From NCBI RefSeq assembly GCF_900102965.1, contig NZ_FNGM01000021.1, positions 1 to 64,000 of the forward strand: DNA of 64,000 nucleotides, read 5' to 3'. Shown one piece after another: positions 25,360 to 34,371 of this stretch; position 1 is the first letter of the stretch, and the number at the start of each line of letters is the position of its first letter. The notes beneath the pieces are model-generated. The model made no database searches and was not told the origin of the DNA. It saw nothing but the letters and a program-made list of their open reading frames with translations. Position numbers and translations under genes: made by a program. This DNA comes from Paenibacillus jilunlii. Its GTDB lineage: Bacteria > Bacillota > Bacilli > Paenibacillales > Paenibacillaceae.

Positions 25360-25998
25360 CTACAGCCTTCTCAATATATCCTTCTTCTTCAGGCCGTTTT
25401 TCTTGGCGGTGGCGTTCCAGAAGGAATGTGTCGCTGTGAATTTCCAAGCGAAGCGCGGGAAATTGGGGTTGAACAGCATGGATTCATCCACACTGCGTGA
25501 ATGGATATTGCCTGCGAGGCCTTGCATGGCACGGCCCAGATTCTTAAGCGGTCCCCGGCCAACGGGGACCTTCGCCAGAAAGCCCATCATTTCACCGGCA
25601 CCCTGGCCGAGTCCCTGCCCGAAATGGAGGCCGCAGCGGCTGCACCAGTTCTGAATGATCTCAAGCGCAAGGTGATTTTGCTGCCCCTCAAAAAAACCGT
25701 TGTTGATAAGGGCGTATACGTAAATGTCCCCCTCACGCTCCGCTTTCATGTATTCCTCAAGGGCAACCAGCATCCTGAACAAATGTGACGGTATCCCGTC
25801 TACGTACAGCGGGAAGGCGATAACCAGTACATCCATGCGGCACAGCTCGCTGTATTGCTCTGGGGTCAGCGGTTTTTTGTTCGGATGATAGGTTGTGATC
25901 TCATGCCCGGTGCGGATAAGCGGCTCGAGCATGCCAAGCATTATGGCGGAGTTGCTTTTTTTCAGCTTCGGGCTTCCGTTGATCAGGGCGATGTTCAT
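25360..25998 (-). CDS. Flavodoxin-fold NAD(P)H-dependent oxidoreductase
   Basis: 212 residues. MNIALINGSPKLKKSNSAIML is the FMN phosphate-binding loop of the NADPH-dependent FMN reductase/flavodoxin family; VLVIAFPLYVDGIPSHLFRML is the flavin-ring loop. The C-terminal part (about 150-212) is family-specific. Last gene of a three-gene operon with TetR and another flavodoxin-like protein; it overlaps the latter by four bases. Electron acceptor unknown. Confidence 0.85.
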   Translation of the reverse strand: MNIALINGSPKLKKSNSAIMLGMLEPLIRTGHEITTYHPNKKPLTPEQYSELCRMDVLVIAFPLYVDGIPSHLFRMLVALEEYMKAEREGDIYVYALINNGFFEGQQNHLALEIIQNWCSRCGLHFGQGLGQGAGEMMGFLAKVPVGRGPLKNLGRAMQGLAGNIHSRSVDESMLFNPNFPRFAWKFTATHSFWNATAKKNGLKKKDILRRL

Positions 25999-26498
25999 GC
26001 CAATACCTCCTTGACCGCTTGCAGGCTGTTATGGAAATACACGTTATTTCCTATAGAATACAAATTCACACTGTTTGCCGCGACCAGTTTTCTGGCCGTT
26101 TCCATCTCCGCTTCCGTAAGATCTTCCCCATAAAAATGTACAGACAGGGCGAACTGATGATCATAACGTTTCCGATGATGGGTTTCTCCACTTTGGGTAG
26201 AAAAATAAGGGAGGACGTAGGAGATGCTCCGGTTTAACACATTGAGGATGAAGGGGCTGTAGCTTCCATACTCGCATTTGCTGATAATCACCAGTTCATC
26301 GCATTTCGAGAGAAGTTCACCCATATTGTGATAGCCATCCTTGAGAACACAGACTCCGGGCGTCCTTACCCAGCATCCGAAGCAGCCGGTGCAATGGCGG
26401 ATGGTGCCATTATCGGATATGACTGTTACTTCCTCCTGAGGAGCCTCCACCCATGCTGCATATTCGTGCTGGCCCAAGTCGTGAAAGATCATTTTCAT
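25995..26498 (-). CDS. Small flavodoxin-like protein with Cys-rich motif
   Basis: 167 residues. The N-terminal CTGCFGCWVRTPGVCVLKD is the Cys pattern of the NADPH-dependent FMN reductase/iron-sulfur flavoprotein group, followed by CDELVIISKCEYGSYSPF. The usual first beta-strand and phosphate loop are degenerate (MKMIFHDLGQHEY), so it may act only together with the next gene. Start and stop each overlap a neighbour by four bases (ATGA), indicating tight translational coupling. Confidence 0.75.
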   Translation of the reverse strand: MKMIFHDLGQHEYAAWVEAPQEEVTVISDNGTIRHCTGCFGCWVRTPGVCVLKDGYHNMGELLSKCDELVIISKCEYGSYSPFILNVLNRSISYVLPYFSTQSGETHHRKRYDHQFALSVHFYGEDLTEAEMETARKLVAANSVNLYSIGNNVYFHNSLQAVKEVLA

Positions 26499-27082
26499 TT
26501 GTCATCCTCCTTATCGAGTACCGTTAGGATCGAAAAAAAATCGCGCCAGTTGCCGGAATACCGGACACCGTTATTCGTGAGCAGCGAGGCGATGCCATGC
26601 ACCATGGACCACAGCGCAATCAATTGATGCGAATAAGAGGCTTCCGGCAGACCGATGCTGCGGAACATGTGGTATGCCGTTGTCCGGAACAGAGCGAATG
26701 GCGGGTAATTATCGGAATTGTAGTTATCCAGATCAATGGTTATGCCTGAGTGATAGAAGAGGAATTGAAAGTACTGTGGATTCTCTATGAAAAAGTCTAT
26801 GTAGGCCTGACCCAGCAAAGAAATGGCCTCGGAGCTGTCCTCCTCTCCTTGAATGGATATGCGCAGCTTCTCCATAAATTGCTCTGTGACATGCTCGCCC
26901 ATGGCAGCAATCAGTTCATCTACATTTTTAAAATGGCTGTAGGGGGCGGTATGGCTGACGTTGCACTGTGCAGCGACTCTGCGCAGGGAAAAGCTTTTTA
27001 CACCTTCTTCGTTAATCAGGCTAATACCGGTTTCGATAAGCTGCTTGCGTAGATTGCCGTGGTGGTAGGGTTTTTCTTTCAT
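26495..27082 (-). CDS. TetR family repressor of the flavoprotein operon
   Basis: 195 residues from the ATG at 27082; longer frames have no better binding site. The N-terminal helix-turn-helix (about 8-55) reads LRKQLIETGISLINEEGVKSFSLRRVAAQ then CNVSHTAPYSHFKNVDELIAAM. The C-terminal ligand domain resembles the TetR_C_33 type (YIDFFIENPQYFQFLFYHSG). It overlaps the next gene by ATGA. A matching palindrome lies 28 bp upstream, so it very probably represses itself and the two flavoproteins. Confidence 0.9.
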   Translation of the reverse strand: MKEKPYHHGNLRKQLIETGISLINEEGVKSFSLRRVAAQCNVSHTAPYSHFKNVDELIAAMGEHVTEQFMEKLRISIQGEEDSSEAISLLGQAYIDFFIENPQYFQFLFYHSGITIDLDNYNSDNYPPFALFRTTAYHMFRSIGLPEASYSHQLIALWSMVHGIASLLTNNGVRYSGNWRDFFSILTVLDKEDDK

Positions 27083-27109
27083 CGTATGAATGCTTCCTTC
27101 CATCAATCT

Positions 27110-27150
27110 TAACACCGTAAAGATTGTAGCATGGAATCTTAGCGGTGTAA
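27110..27150. promoter_or_regulatory. Candidate TetR operator
   Basis: ACACCGTAAAGATT (27112-27125) and AATCTTAGCGGTGT (27135-27148) are inverted copies with 12 of 14 positions paired across a 9-bp centre. The position directly upstream of tetR and the symmetry fit a dimeric repressor site. Confidence 0.65.
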
Positions 27151-27199
27151 ATATTTGGAATATATATAAATTGAACTTAAAAATATTACAAGGAAAGGA

Positions 27200-27227
27200 G
27201 AAGTGGCGGAGGAGAAGTTTGGAACTG
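27200..27227. repeat. 28-bp dispersed repeat, copy A
   Basis: GAAGTGGCGGAGGAGAAGTT then TGGAACTG is identical at 26 of 28 positions to 53548-53575. Here it continues into GGAGCGGTAGTGTCCGCC. The host spacer (27151-27428) also has a hairpin at 27291-27320; no gene is seen in it. Confidence 0.6.
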
Positions 27228-27290
27228 TAGGAGCGGTAGTGTCCGCCTTTGTCTGCGGATTTCAACCGTGAACAGCGGGTTATAATCAAG

Positions 27291-27320
27291 AAACCGCTCC
27301 ACAGGTGAGGCGGTGGTTTT
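27291..27320 (+). terminator. Hairpin with T-run in a gene-free spacer
   Basis: ACCGC and GCGGT close a loop that itself can pair (CCACAGGTGAGG), followed by GGTTTTC. No plus-strand gene lies upstream, so it would end either a short untranslated RNA beginning near the 28-bp repeat or read-through. Confidence 0.35.
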
Positions 27321-27428
27321 CATAAACAGGGAATAATTGGATACCGGGATTAGTTCCTGCCAGTTATTGCTTGTTCATAGGGGTATGTTATAATTCCCTT
27401 AAATTACTGAAGAAATCTGGGAGGAACA

Positions 27429-28052
27429 ATGAAAGCAGACAGAAATGATCCTTGCCCTAGCGGCAGCCCTTTTACCATGCACCGTTTGGAGGCCATGCTG
27501 AAGGAGTATTTGTATGAGAGTTCAGGCGAGCGGATTCTGGAACAGTTTTGGGGCATTTGGACGGCGATCAGGGACCATATGATCATTCCCTTCAACTACC
27601 GTTCATTTGCGCAAATTACGGAGCGTTTCGATTTTCCTTATGAGATGGACGCTGTCTTCTTCGGCACGGAGGCTAAGATGGTTCGGGAGTGCCGGGAACG
27701 GCAGGATCCCGAAGCTTGGGACCGGTTGATCCAGCTATATCGGGAGATGATGGAATATTTGACGGATATGTACGAGGAAAGCAGATTGAACCTGCGCCGC
27801 TCCTATGCGGAAGCGCACTTTTATAAGGGCGAAACCGGCACGGCTGATGCGCTTTTTGAGCAATTGACTGAAGAGCATCCGGAATGGGTCTGGGGATATG
27901 TGGGCTGGGGAGATTTGTATAATCCCCAATTTGACTCTTCTGCAGCGGGCAGTAAGGATAAGGCTTTGCGCTTGTACCAATCGGGGTTGGACAAGGCCTC
28001 GTCCGATAAGGATGTTCTGGAAGAACGGATCATGGAGCTGACAAGGCCATGA
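27429..28052 (+). CDS. Hypothetical protein with degenerate SEC-C start and TPR-like end
   Basis: 207 residues, GGGAGG nine bases upstream. It opens MKADRNDPCPSGSP, which resembles a SEC-C zinc motif (N-D-P-C-P-C-G-S-G) but has lost the second Cys. The C-terminal half (about 135-207) is helical and TPR-like: AEAHFYKGETGTADALFEQL then EEHPEWVWGYVGWGDLY and KDKALRLYQSGLDKA. It probably binds a protein or nucleic acid; no enzymatic motif seen. Its stop overlaps the start of the frameshifted gene that follows. Confidence 0.75.
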   Translation: MKADRNDPCPSGSPFTMHRLEAMLKEYLYESSGERILEQFWGIWTAIRDHMIIPFNYRSFAQITERFDFPYEMDAVFFGTEAKMVRECRERQDPEAWDRLIQLYREMMEYLTDMYEESRLNLRRSYAEAHFYKGETGTADALFEQLTEEHPEWVWGYVGWGDLYNPQFDSSAAGSKDKALRLYQSGLDKASSDKDVLEERIMELTRP

Positions 28053-28350
28053 AAGGCGGAAACCAGCCGTTGCCGGAGCACGAATTGCGGGCTATTCTAA
28101 GGGCTGCCGACGATATCATTGCCCAGGGCGGGCGCTTCTCTCCAAGATATTAAAAGGCTCAAAAGACCGGAAGCTGCCATATTTGGCTTTATGGGAGCGT
28201 ACCGATTTCAAGAAGGTTCAGATTGAGATTCGCAATGTGATGGAGGCGCTTAAACAACGGGACGGGAACCCCGGCTATTATACGAGCGATGGCTTGTGTT
28301 TTCCAGACATATGTATGAATTGCCAGGAAGATGCCCACCGTCATGTGTAG
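28049..28350 (+). pseudogene. Frameshifted RQC-like (RecQ C-terminal) DNA-binding protein
   Basis: From ATG 28049 the frame gives MKGGNQPLPEHELRAILRAA then DDIIAQGGR before it goes off into FSPRY and stop. In another frame the continuation is ILKGSKDRKLPYLALWERTD then FKKVQIEIRNVMEAL and YYTSDGLCFPDICMNC, ending at 28350. The ILKGSKD...GLxFP pattern is that of small RQC winged-helix proteins. The shift is near 28130-28142. The start overlaps the stop of the preceding gene. Confidence 0.6.
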
Positions 28351-28554
28351 AAAGGAAATAACTGAACCCTGTTGCCAGACCTGCACCTTGGGCATGAGTC
28401 TAGGGGAGCAGCAGATATGCAGACTTCGGCAATCGCACAGTAACGTGCGGCTGCCTTTTGTGCATTGAAGAGATAGGACAAAAAAGCATATAAACCTGAC
28501 CAAAAGGTTGATTTTATTCCATGACCTTCAAAGGTATGCGTTGGAGGAATTCAG

Positions 28555-28750
28555 ATGCCAAACCGAAATATGAAAAAATTTGAGCCATTGAAAAATGCGC
28601 AGCTTGGGGTATCTTACGTCAATGGTGGATGAGATCAGAAAAATGCTTAAAACGGAAGAAGGAGCAGCGGTTCAGCAGTCATTTTACAGGCATGTATTGA
28701 AGTCGTGGGGAGAGCATGGGCTGGGTTTTCATGAACATTATCCAAAATAA
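28555..28750 (+). pseudogene. Short frameshifted gene of unknown function
   Basis: A strong site (TTGGAGGAATTCAG) precedes ATG 28555, which encodes MPNRNMKKFEPLKNAQLGV before stopping at 28630. A +1 frame then stays open from about 28618 to 28750, giving TSMVDEIRKMLKTEEG and QQSFYRHVLKSWGEHGLGFH. Joined, they would make a protein of about 61 residues. I do not recognise the family. The spacer 28351-28554 shows no gene. Confidence 0.35.
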
Positions 28751-28786
28751 AAGCGGTTTCGACGGCGCTGGGATCGGGGGGGAAAG

Positions 28787-30589
28787 GTGAAGATCAGCAG
28801 ACTGAAGCTAAAACATCAGATACTACTAATCTTTTTATTTCCGGTAGTCATATTTGCGGTTATGGAATTCTATTTCTATTACAGCTTTTTTAATCTGACA
28901 CAGAAAAGAGCTGCAAATTACGGGAACAAAATCATTGAACAAACGCGCCAGAAGATAGACTCCGTGTTCAACGATATCAAACTCAGCACTAACATTGTGG
29001 TCAATAATAAGAAGATACAGGAATTTACCGTTGAAGATAATGATTATAAAAGGGATTTTGATATAGGCACTTATGTAATTGATCTAATGGAATATATGAG
29101 GTCCTTTAATACTTACGTGAACGGAATTATGATTAATGATAATCATGGAAGAAGTGTATACAGCCTGGCTACAGCCAACGGTGATATCTTTTTTTTGAAC
29201 CAATATGATGAATTTATCAGCAAGTATAAAAATGACAGTGAGCTTGACAAAAAAGGAAGGTTCACAAAGCTCTTCAAAAATGAAAAAATAGGAAGCGAAT
29301 ATTTCTTTTATATAGTACCCGTTATCGAATCCATCGGCGGGGTTCATTTCTCGCAAAGAACGGGCTATTGCTCGGTTATGGTTAATATGGAGAAGATCAA
29401 AGGACTTGTTGTTCATACGGAATTAACACCAAACTCTACGTTGTATATCCTGAACAGCCAAAATGAGGTCGTTGCCTCAAACCATACAAACTCCAGCGGC
29501 AATATATTCAAGGAAATCCTTTCCTTGGACCGGCATAGTCTAGCCAATGGCGTAAAAACAAAAATAAACGGAAAAGACGTCATCGTTCAGGAAAAAGGCC
29601 TGCAGCAGGCAGACGGGTGGCGTATTTTAAGCATGATTCCGGTGCATGAACTGACCACTGATATGAATGATATTAAAAACATCAGCATCATTGTCGGAAT
29701 CGGCATCACTCTCAGCATGATTATTCTGGTATATTTTTTCTTGAACAATCTGACACGGCCTGTCATGGGTCTGGTGGCAGATATGAAAAGAGCCGGCAAA
29801 AGAGATATGAACTTTAGGGTAAAGGTGCGCTCAACCAACGAAGTTGGGGCTTTGGCCTATGATATCAACAACATGATTGACAAGATGGAGGAAATGACGA
29901 GGGATGTCTTTAACACTCAGGTCAGATTATATGAGTCGGAGCTGAGTAAAAAGCAGGCTGAATTTTCGGCCCTGCAGAGTCAAATTAACCCGCATTTCCT
30001 CTATAACACCTTAAATTGCATAAGCAGCATCGGGCTTGAATATGGCAGCAAGGAAATCGCTCAGATCACCTCATGCATGTCCAAAATATTTCGCTACAGC
30101 ATTAAAAAAGACGAGCTGGTACAGATCAGTGAAGAAATTCAATGTATTAAGGCATATATGAATATTATCTCCATCCGGTATGAAAACAAGTTCGCGATGG
30201 AAGTAAATGTGGATGAAAAGCTGCTGAAAATGAGGACGCCTAAAATGATCCTGCAGCCCATTGTTGAAAATTCAGTGTATCACGGGCTTGAAAGCATCGA
30301 CGCAGGAGGGCATCTCCATGTGAGCGGCCATATTGATGCCAATGGAGATATATGTTTTCAAGTAGCCGATTCCGGCAAAGGGATCGCTTATGAGGAGCTT
30401 GAAAGCATCCAAGCGAAACTGAATATGGAATATTCGGAGAGAGTGGAGAACAGCTTTGCCGGCAAAAATATCGGTCTTTCCAATATCAACAACAGGATCA
30501 AGCTGCTGTTTGGAGAGGAGTACGGGGTAGGGATACAAAGTCAGCTTGGTGAAGGTACTACGGTGACCGTTAAGATTCCCTGTATTTAA
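28787..30589 (+). CDS. YesM-type membrane sensor histidine kinase, orphan
   Basis: 600 residues starting at GTG 28787 after GGGGGGAAAG. Membrane segments at about 11-33 and 300-322 frame a dCache-like extracellular domain of about 270 residues. A HAMP domain follows, then the His_kinase family block with QSQINPHFLYNTLNCISSI (phospho-acceptor His) and the ATPase motifs ILQPIVENSVYHGL and FAGKNIGLSNINNRI. Relatives work with AraC-type YesN regulators and control carbohydrate transporters. No such regulator or sugar transporter is adjacent: a strong terminator follows directly and upstream lie two broken genes. Confidence 0.9.
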   Translation: MKISRLKLKHQILLIFLFPVVIFAVMEFYFYYSFFNLTQKRAANYGNKIIEQTRQKIDSVFNDIKLSTNIVVNNKKIQEFTVEDNDYKRDFDIGTYVIDLMEYMRSFNTYVNGIMINDNHGRSVYSLATANGDIFFLNQYDEFISKYKNDSELDKKGRFTKLFKNEKIGSEYFFYIVPVIESIGGVHFSQRTGYCSVMVNMEKIKGLVVHTELTPNSTLYILNSQNEVVASNHTNSSGNIFKEILSLDRHSLANGVKTKINGKDVIVQEKGLQQADGWRILSMIPVHELTTDMNDIKNISIIVGIGITLSMIILVYFFLNNLTRPVMGLVADMKRAGKRDMNFRVKVRSTNEVGALAYDINNMIDKMEEMTRDVFNTQVRLYESELSKKQAEFSALQSQINPHFLYNTLNCISSIGLEYGSKEIAQITSCMSKIFRYSIKKDELVQISEEIQCIKAYMNIISIRYENKFAMEVNVDEKLLKMRTPKMILQPIVENSVYHGLESIDAGGHLHVSGHIDANGDICFQVADSGKGIAYEELESIQAKLNMEYSERVENSFAGKNIGLSNINNRIKLLFGEEYGVGIQSQLGEGTTVTVKIPCI

Positions 30590-30626
30590 GCAATGAGGCA
30601 ATGAAAAGCAAGCTTTCAGCGCAAAC

Positions 30627-30657
30627 AAGCACAGGCCTTGTATCACGGCCTGTGCTT
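30627..30657. terminator. Bidirectional terminator between kinase and ABC exporter genes
   Basis: AAGCACAGGCC and GGCCTGTGCTT pair perfectly (11 bp) around TTGTATCAC, with ATTTG after the plus-strand arm and TTGTTTGC on the minus side. Confidence 0.75.
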
Positions 30658-30681
30658 ATTTGCCCTATCCAAATATATGCC

Positions 30682-32457
30682 TCAAGCTTCCATCTTCTGC
30701 GCCGTATAGAGCCTATGGTAGAGACCCCGGCGTGCGATCAGCTCATCATGCGAGCCGCTTTCGGCAATGCCTTTATTCGAGACATACATGATGCGGTCGC
30801 AGTTCTTAACGGTGGAGAGCCGGTGCGCGATAATGAAGGAAGTACGCCCCTTGAGCAGCTCGTTCAAACCTTTCTGCAGCAGGCGTTCTGTCTTCGCATC
30901 AATGGAAGAAGTGGCTTCGTCCAGGATGAGAATCCGCGGGTCGGCCAGAAGCGTTCTGGCAAAAGAAATGAGCTGCCGCTGTCCCTGTGACAGCTTGGAG
31001 CCGCGCTCATTGACCTCGGTCAGGTAACCCTGATCAAATTCACGGATGAAATCGTCGGCACAGACTGCCTTGGCAGCGGCGATGACCTCCTCTTCGGTGG
31101 CATCGAGCTTCCCGTAACGGATATTGTCCAGAATGGTGCCGGAGAAAATAAAGCTGTCCTGGAGCATAATCCCCATTTGGCTGCGCAGGGACTTCAGCGT
31201 AATCTCCGAGATATCCTGGCCGTCAATTAGAATTCTGCCCCCGGTCAGGTCATAAAAGCGCGAGATCAGATTGACGACGGTTGTTTTGCCTGCTCCTGTC
31301 GGTCCTACCAGGGCAATGCTCTCCCCGGGCTTGACATCGAAGGAGATATTCTCCAGAATGTTGAGCCCCGGATCATAGGCGAAGGTTACATTGTCAAAGG
31401 TAACCCGGCCTTGCACGGACGGAAGCTCCCGCGCATCCGGAATATCGCTGACGGTAACCGGTTCATCCAGCGTTTCAAAGATGCGCTCCAGGTAGGCTAC
31501 TGCATTGATGAAGCTGTTGTACAGGTTCGACAGATTCAGAATCGGCTGCCAGAAGCGGGCGGCGTAGCTGCTCATGGCCAGAATGACGCCAAGGGTTGCA
31601 TCCACGGGGTCCAGAGTCAGCAGTCCCACAAGGAAGATCAGGGCCGTAACAATGGTGGACAGGTTATCTACCGAAAAAGGAATCAGCATGTTATAAGACA
31701 CCGCCCGCATCCATTCCTTGCGGAAATTGCTGGACAGGCGTGTGAAAATCCCTGCGTTCTGCTGTTCACGGGAGAATATTTGGGTCACGCCAATACCGGT
31801 GATGCTCTCCTGCATGTAGGCGTTCAGATTGGAGCTTTTGTTGGATACGGCCTGCCATGCGCGCCGCTGCCGGGTTTTGATCAGCAGCATGATGCCGAGG
31901 AAAACAGGCAGTCCGGCAAGAATGACGAAGGACAGCCGTACATCCACAGCGAACATAAATGCGGCGATAAAAATTAAATTAACAATTTCCAGAATAAAGT
32001 TGATGATCCCGTTCGATAACACATCCGAAACGGAGTTGACATAGTTTACGACCCGGATCAGAATCTTGCCCTGCGGGCGGTCGTCGTAGTATTTAAAGGG
32101 AAGCTGCTGCAAATGCGCAAACAAATCCGTACGGATATCAAAAATAATATCCTGTCCGACGCGGGTCATAATGCGCGAGCGGATGGTAGCCAGAATGACG
32201 CTGACCACAATGGTTAGCAGCATCAGCAGCGACCAGCCAAGCAAGGCCAGCTTCTCCTTGGAAGGAATGGTTACGTCAACGACATGCTGCATGATCAGCG
32301 GTGCCGACAAGGCGATGGCTGCCGAGAGAGCACTTAGGATAAACGCGATAATCATCGGTTTCTTCTTCCGTCTGATATAGATCATTGCCCGGCGGAAATG
32401 CCTGATGTCAAAAGGGGATTCCAGATTCTCATCGACGTCGAATTTATTCCTGGCCAT
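30682..32457 (-). CDS. ABC exporter half-transporter with canonical ATPase
   Basis: 591 residues: a six-helix exporter membrane domain (about 30-320) and an ATPase domain. Walker A GPTGAGKTT, Q-loop QDSFIFSGT, signature LSQGQRQLISFAR and Walker B ILILDEATSSIDAKTE with the catalytic Glu. Together with the overlapping upstream gene, whose Walker B ends in Asp, it makes the asymmetric heterodimer known from BmrCD, LmrCD and TM287/288 multidrug exporters. The signature here is the variant LSQGQ, which would face the degenerate site. Substrate unknown. Confidence 0.9.
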   Translation of the reverse strand: MARNKFDVDENLESPFDIRHFRRAMIYIRRKKKPMIIAFILSALSAAIALSAPLIMQHVVDVTIPSKEKLALLGWSLLMLLTIVVSVILATIRSRIMTRVGQDIIFDIRTDLFAHLQQLPFKYYDDRPQGKILIRVVNYVNSVSDVLSNGIINFILEIVNLIFIAAFMFAVDVRLSFVILAGLPVFLGIMLLIKTRQRRAWQAVSNKSSNLNAYMQESITGIGVTQIFSREQQNAGIFTRLSSNFRKEWMRAVSYNMLIPFSVDNLSTIVTALIFLVGLLTLDPVDATLGVILAMSSYAARFWQPILNLSNLYNSFINAVAYLERIFETLDEPVTVSDIPDARELPSVQGRVTFDNVTFAYDPGLNILENISFDVKPGESIALVGPTGAGKTTVVNLISRFYDLTGGRILIDGQDISEITLKSLRSQMGIMLQDSFIFSGTILDNIRYGKLDATEEEVIAAAKAVCADDFIREFDQGYLTEVNERGSKLSQGQRQLISFARTLLADPRILILDEATSSIDAKTERLLQKGLNELLKGRTSFIIAHRLSTVKNCDRIMYVSNKGIAESGSHDELIARRGLYHRLYTAQKMEA

Positions 32458-34219
32458 GAGCCATCACCTGCCTTCCAATACCCTCGTTCTGCAGCATAAA
32501 CACGTCGTAATAATAACCCCGCTTGGCCAGCAGCTCGGCATGGGTGCCTTCTTCGATCAGCCGTCCGTTATCCAGAATCAGGATGCGGTCAGCCTCTGCC
32601 GTAGTGGATACCCGCTGCGCAATAATCAGCTTCGTGCAGGGGTAATCCAGCCCGCGCAGACTGTTCTGAATGTGCTCCTCGGTCTCCAGATCGACCGCAG
32701 AGGTGGTATCATCCAGAATCAGGATGGGACGCTGGACTGCCAGGGCGCGGGCGAGCGCAATACGCTGCTTCTGGCCGCCTGACAGGCCGACCCCGCGTTC
32801 CCCGACCACCGTGTCATACCCTTCGGGCATTTTGACGATGAAGTCGTGGGCGGCTGCAAGCCCGGCATAGGCCACAACCTCTTCTTCCGGAAGCTCAGGG
32901 TCGCCATAGGCGATGTTTCCGTCGATGGTGTCAGAGAACAGGAGAACGTCCTGAGTGGCCATGCCGATGTTGCCGCGCAGCTCGTCAAGCTCGAGCTCAC
33001 GGACATCAATCCCGTCAACCAGCACACGTCCGCCGGATACATCATAAAAGCGTGGAATCAGATTAATCAGTGTTGTTTTGCCTGCTCCTGTTGAACCCAT
33101 AATGGCAATCGTTTCACCGGGTTCCACCGTAAAGCTGACATCGTCCAGTACTGTAGCGCTGTCATATTTGAAGGTGACATGCTCGAACGTGATCCGGCCA
33201 TCGTAACGCCGCTTGGTCGTGGCCTGATGCTCATTGACAATAGCGGGCCGGGCGTAATAGATTTCGACGATCTTGGTCAAGCTGGCAAAAAAGCGCTGAA
33301 TGTCGTTGATAATGATCCCGATGTTGCGCATCGGGTTCGATACAGCCCAGACCAGCGAAGAAAAGGCTGCGAATTCACCAAAGGTGATCCGGCCTTCCAT
33401 CAGGTACAGCCCGCCCGCCAGCATCAGAATGACGTTGAAGGCCTGAGCGAAGGTTTCGAGATAAGGAAAGTAATCAAGCCACACAAGTGCGGCTTTTTTG
33501 TTCGCTGTCGAGTAGTTGACGTTCTTTTCCGTGAATTTCTCGATCTCGTATGCTTCGCGGGCAAAAGCCTTGACCACCCGGTTGCCGGAAATATTCTCCT
33601 GTGTGGTCGTGTTAAGCTGGGACAGCCGCTCGCGGAGATCCACATACATGGGGCGGACATGCTTGGCAAATATGTAGGCCACGATAAAAATAAGCGGAGA
33701 CAGGGTAAGCATCCACAACGTCAGGCCGGAATCGATACTGAAGAAATAGATCACAGCCGCGGCAAAAATCGTCAACGATTCAATGATCGTTTTGAAAATC
33801 CACGCCATCGAGTGGCGGACCATGTCCAGATCCCCTGTCATCTTGGTCATGAGGTCGCCGGTACGGTTATGATCGTAATATTCCCTGTCCTGCCCTTGAA
33901 TCTTGTTGTACAGATAAATGCGGATGCGGTACAGCATGTTCTGGGAAGACAGCTCATACTGCATGGTCGTAAAATAGGCCAGACCCGTACGCAGCAGCGA
34001 AAAGCCGATCATCCCCAGACAGAGCGCGATGAGCAGCCCCCGTTTGTCCGTCAGATTCTGCACGGCATTGTCTCCGGCAATAAACGTATCCACAATACGC
34101 TGGCTGAGGTACGGATTCACAATCGTCAGAGAGGAGCCAACCACCGATAGGCTTAGCGCCAGAATGTACCGTGCCCGATTTCCCTCCAGATTCTGCCACA
34201 GCCATTTTAGTTCAAACAT
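32444..34219 (-). CDS. ABC exporter half-transporter with degenerate ATPase site
   Basis: 591 residues from the ATG at 34219, which follows CAGGTGATC; an in-frame start at 34249 lacks a site. Exporter membrane domain, then Walker A GSTGAGKTT, signature LSGGQKQRIALAR and Walker B ILILDDTTSAVDLETE, where the catalytic Glu is Asp. This marks it as the degenerate half of a heterodimer. The stop overlaps the partner gene's start by 14 bp. Both genes form one operon with no regulator nearby. Confidence 0.9.
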   Translation of the reverse strand: MFELKWLWQNLEGNRARYILALSLSVVGSSLTIVNPYLSQRIVDTFIAGDNAVQNLTDKRGLLIALCLGMIGFSLLRTGLAYFTTMQYELSSQNMLYRIRIYLYNKIQGQDREYYDHNRTGDLMTKMTGDLDMVRHSMAWIFKTIIESLTIFAAAVIYFFSIDSGLTLWMLTLSPLIFIVAYIFAKHVRPMYVDLRERLSQLNTTTQENISGNRVVKAFAREAYEIEKFTEKNVNYSTANKKAALVWLDYFPYLETFAQAFNVILMLAGGLYLMEGRITFGEFAAFSSLVWAVSNPMRNIGIIINDIQRFFASLTKIVEIYYARPAIVNEHQATTKRRYDGRITFEHVTFKYDSATVLDDVSFTVEPGETIAIMGSTGAGKTTLINLIPRFYDVSGGRVLVDGIDVRELELDELRGNIGMATQDVLLFSDTIDGNIAYGDPELPEEEVVAYAGLAAAHDFIVKMPEGYDTVVGERGVGLSGGQKQRIALARALAVQRPILILDDTTSAVDLETEEHIQNSLRGLDYPCTKLIIAQRVSTTAEADRILILDNGRLIEEGTHAELLAKRGYYYDVFMLQNEGIGRQVMAHGQE

Positions 34220-34371
34220 CTGATCACCTGTTTCTGCGTGTTCTTTCACCCTGCCATACAGGAAGGAGTGAACAAATCAACGTGATTATATCACTAACAG
34301 GCAGCCAGCAACCGGAATTCCAATATTTTTTGTTACAATCGATTGAACTTTTGAATGCGTAACCAAAGTTG

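Noticed and set aside
33179..34150. 323-codon plus-strand frame
   Set aside because: Antisense shadow of the ABC exporter gene with no start signal.
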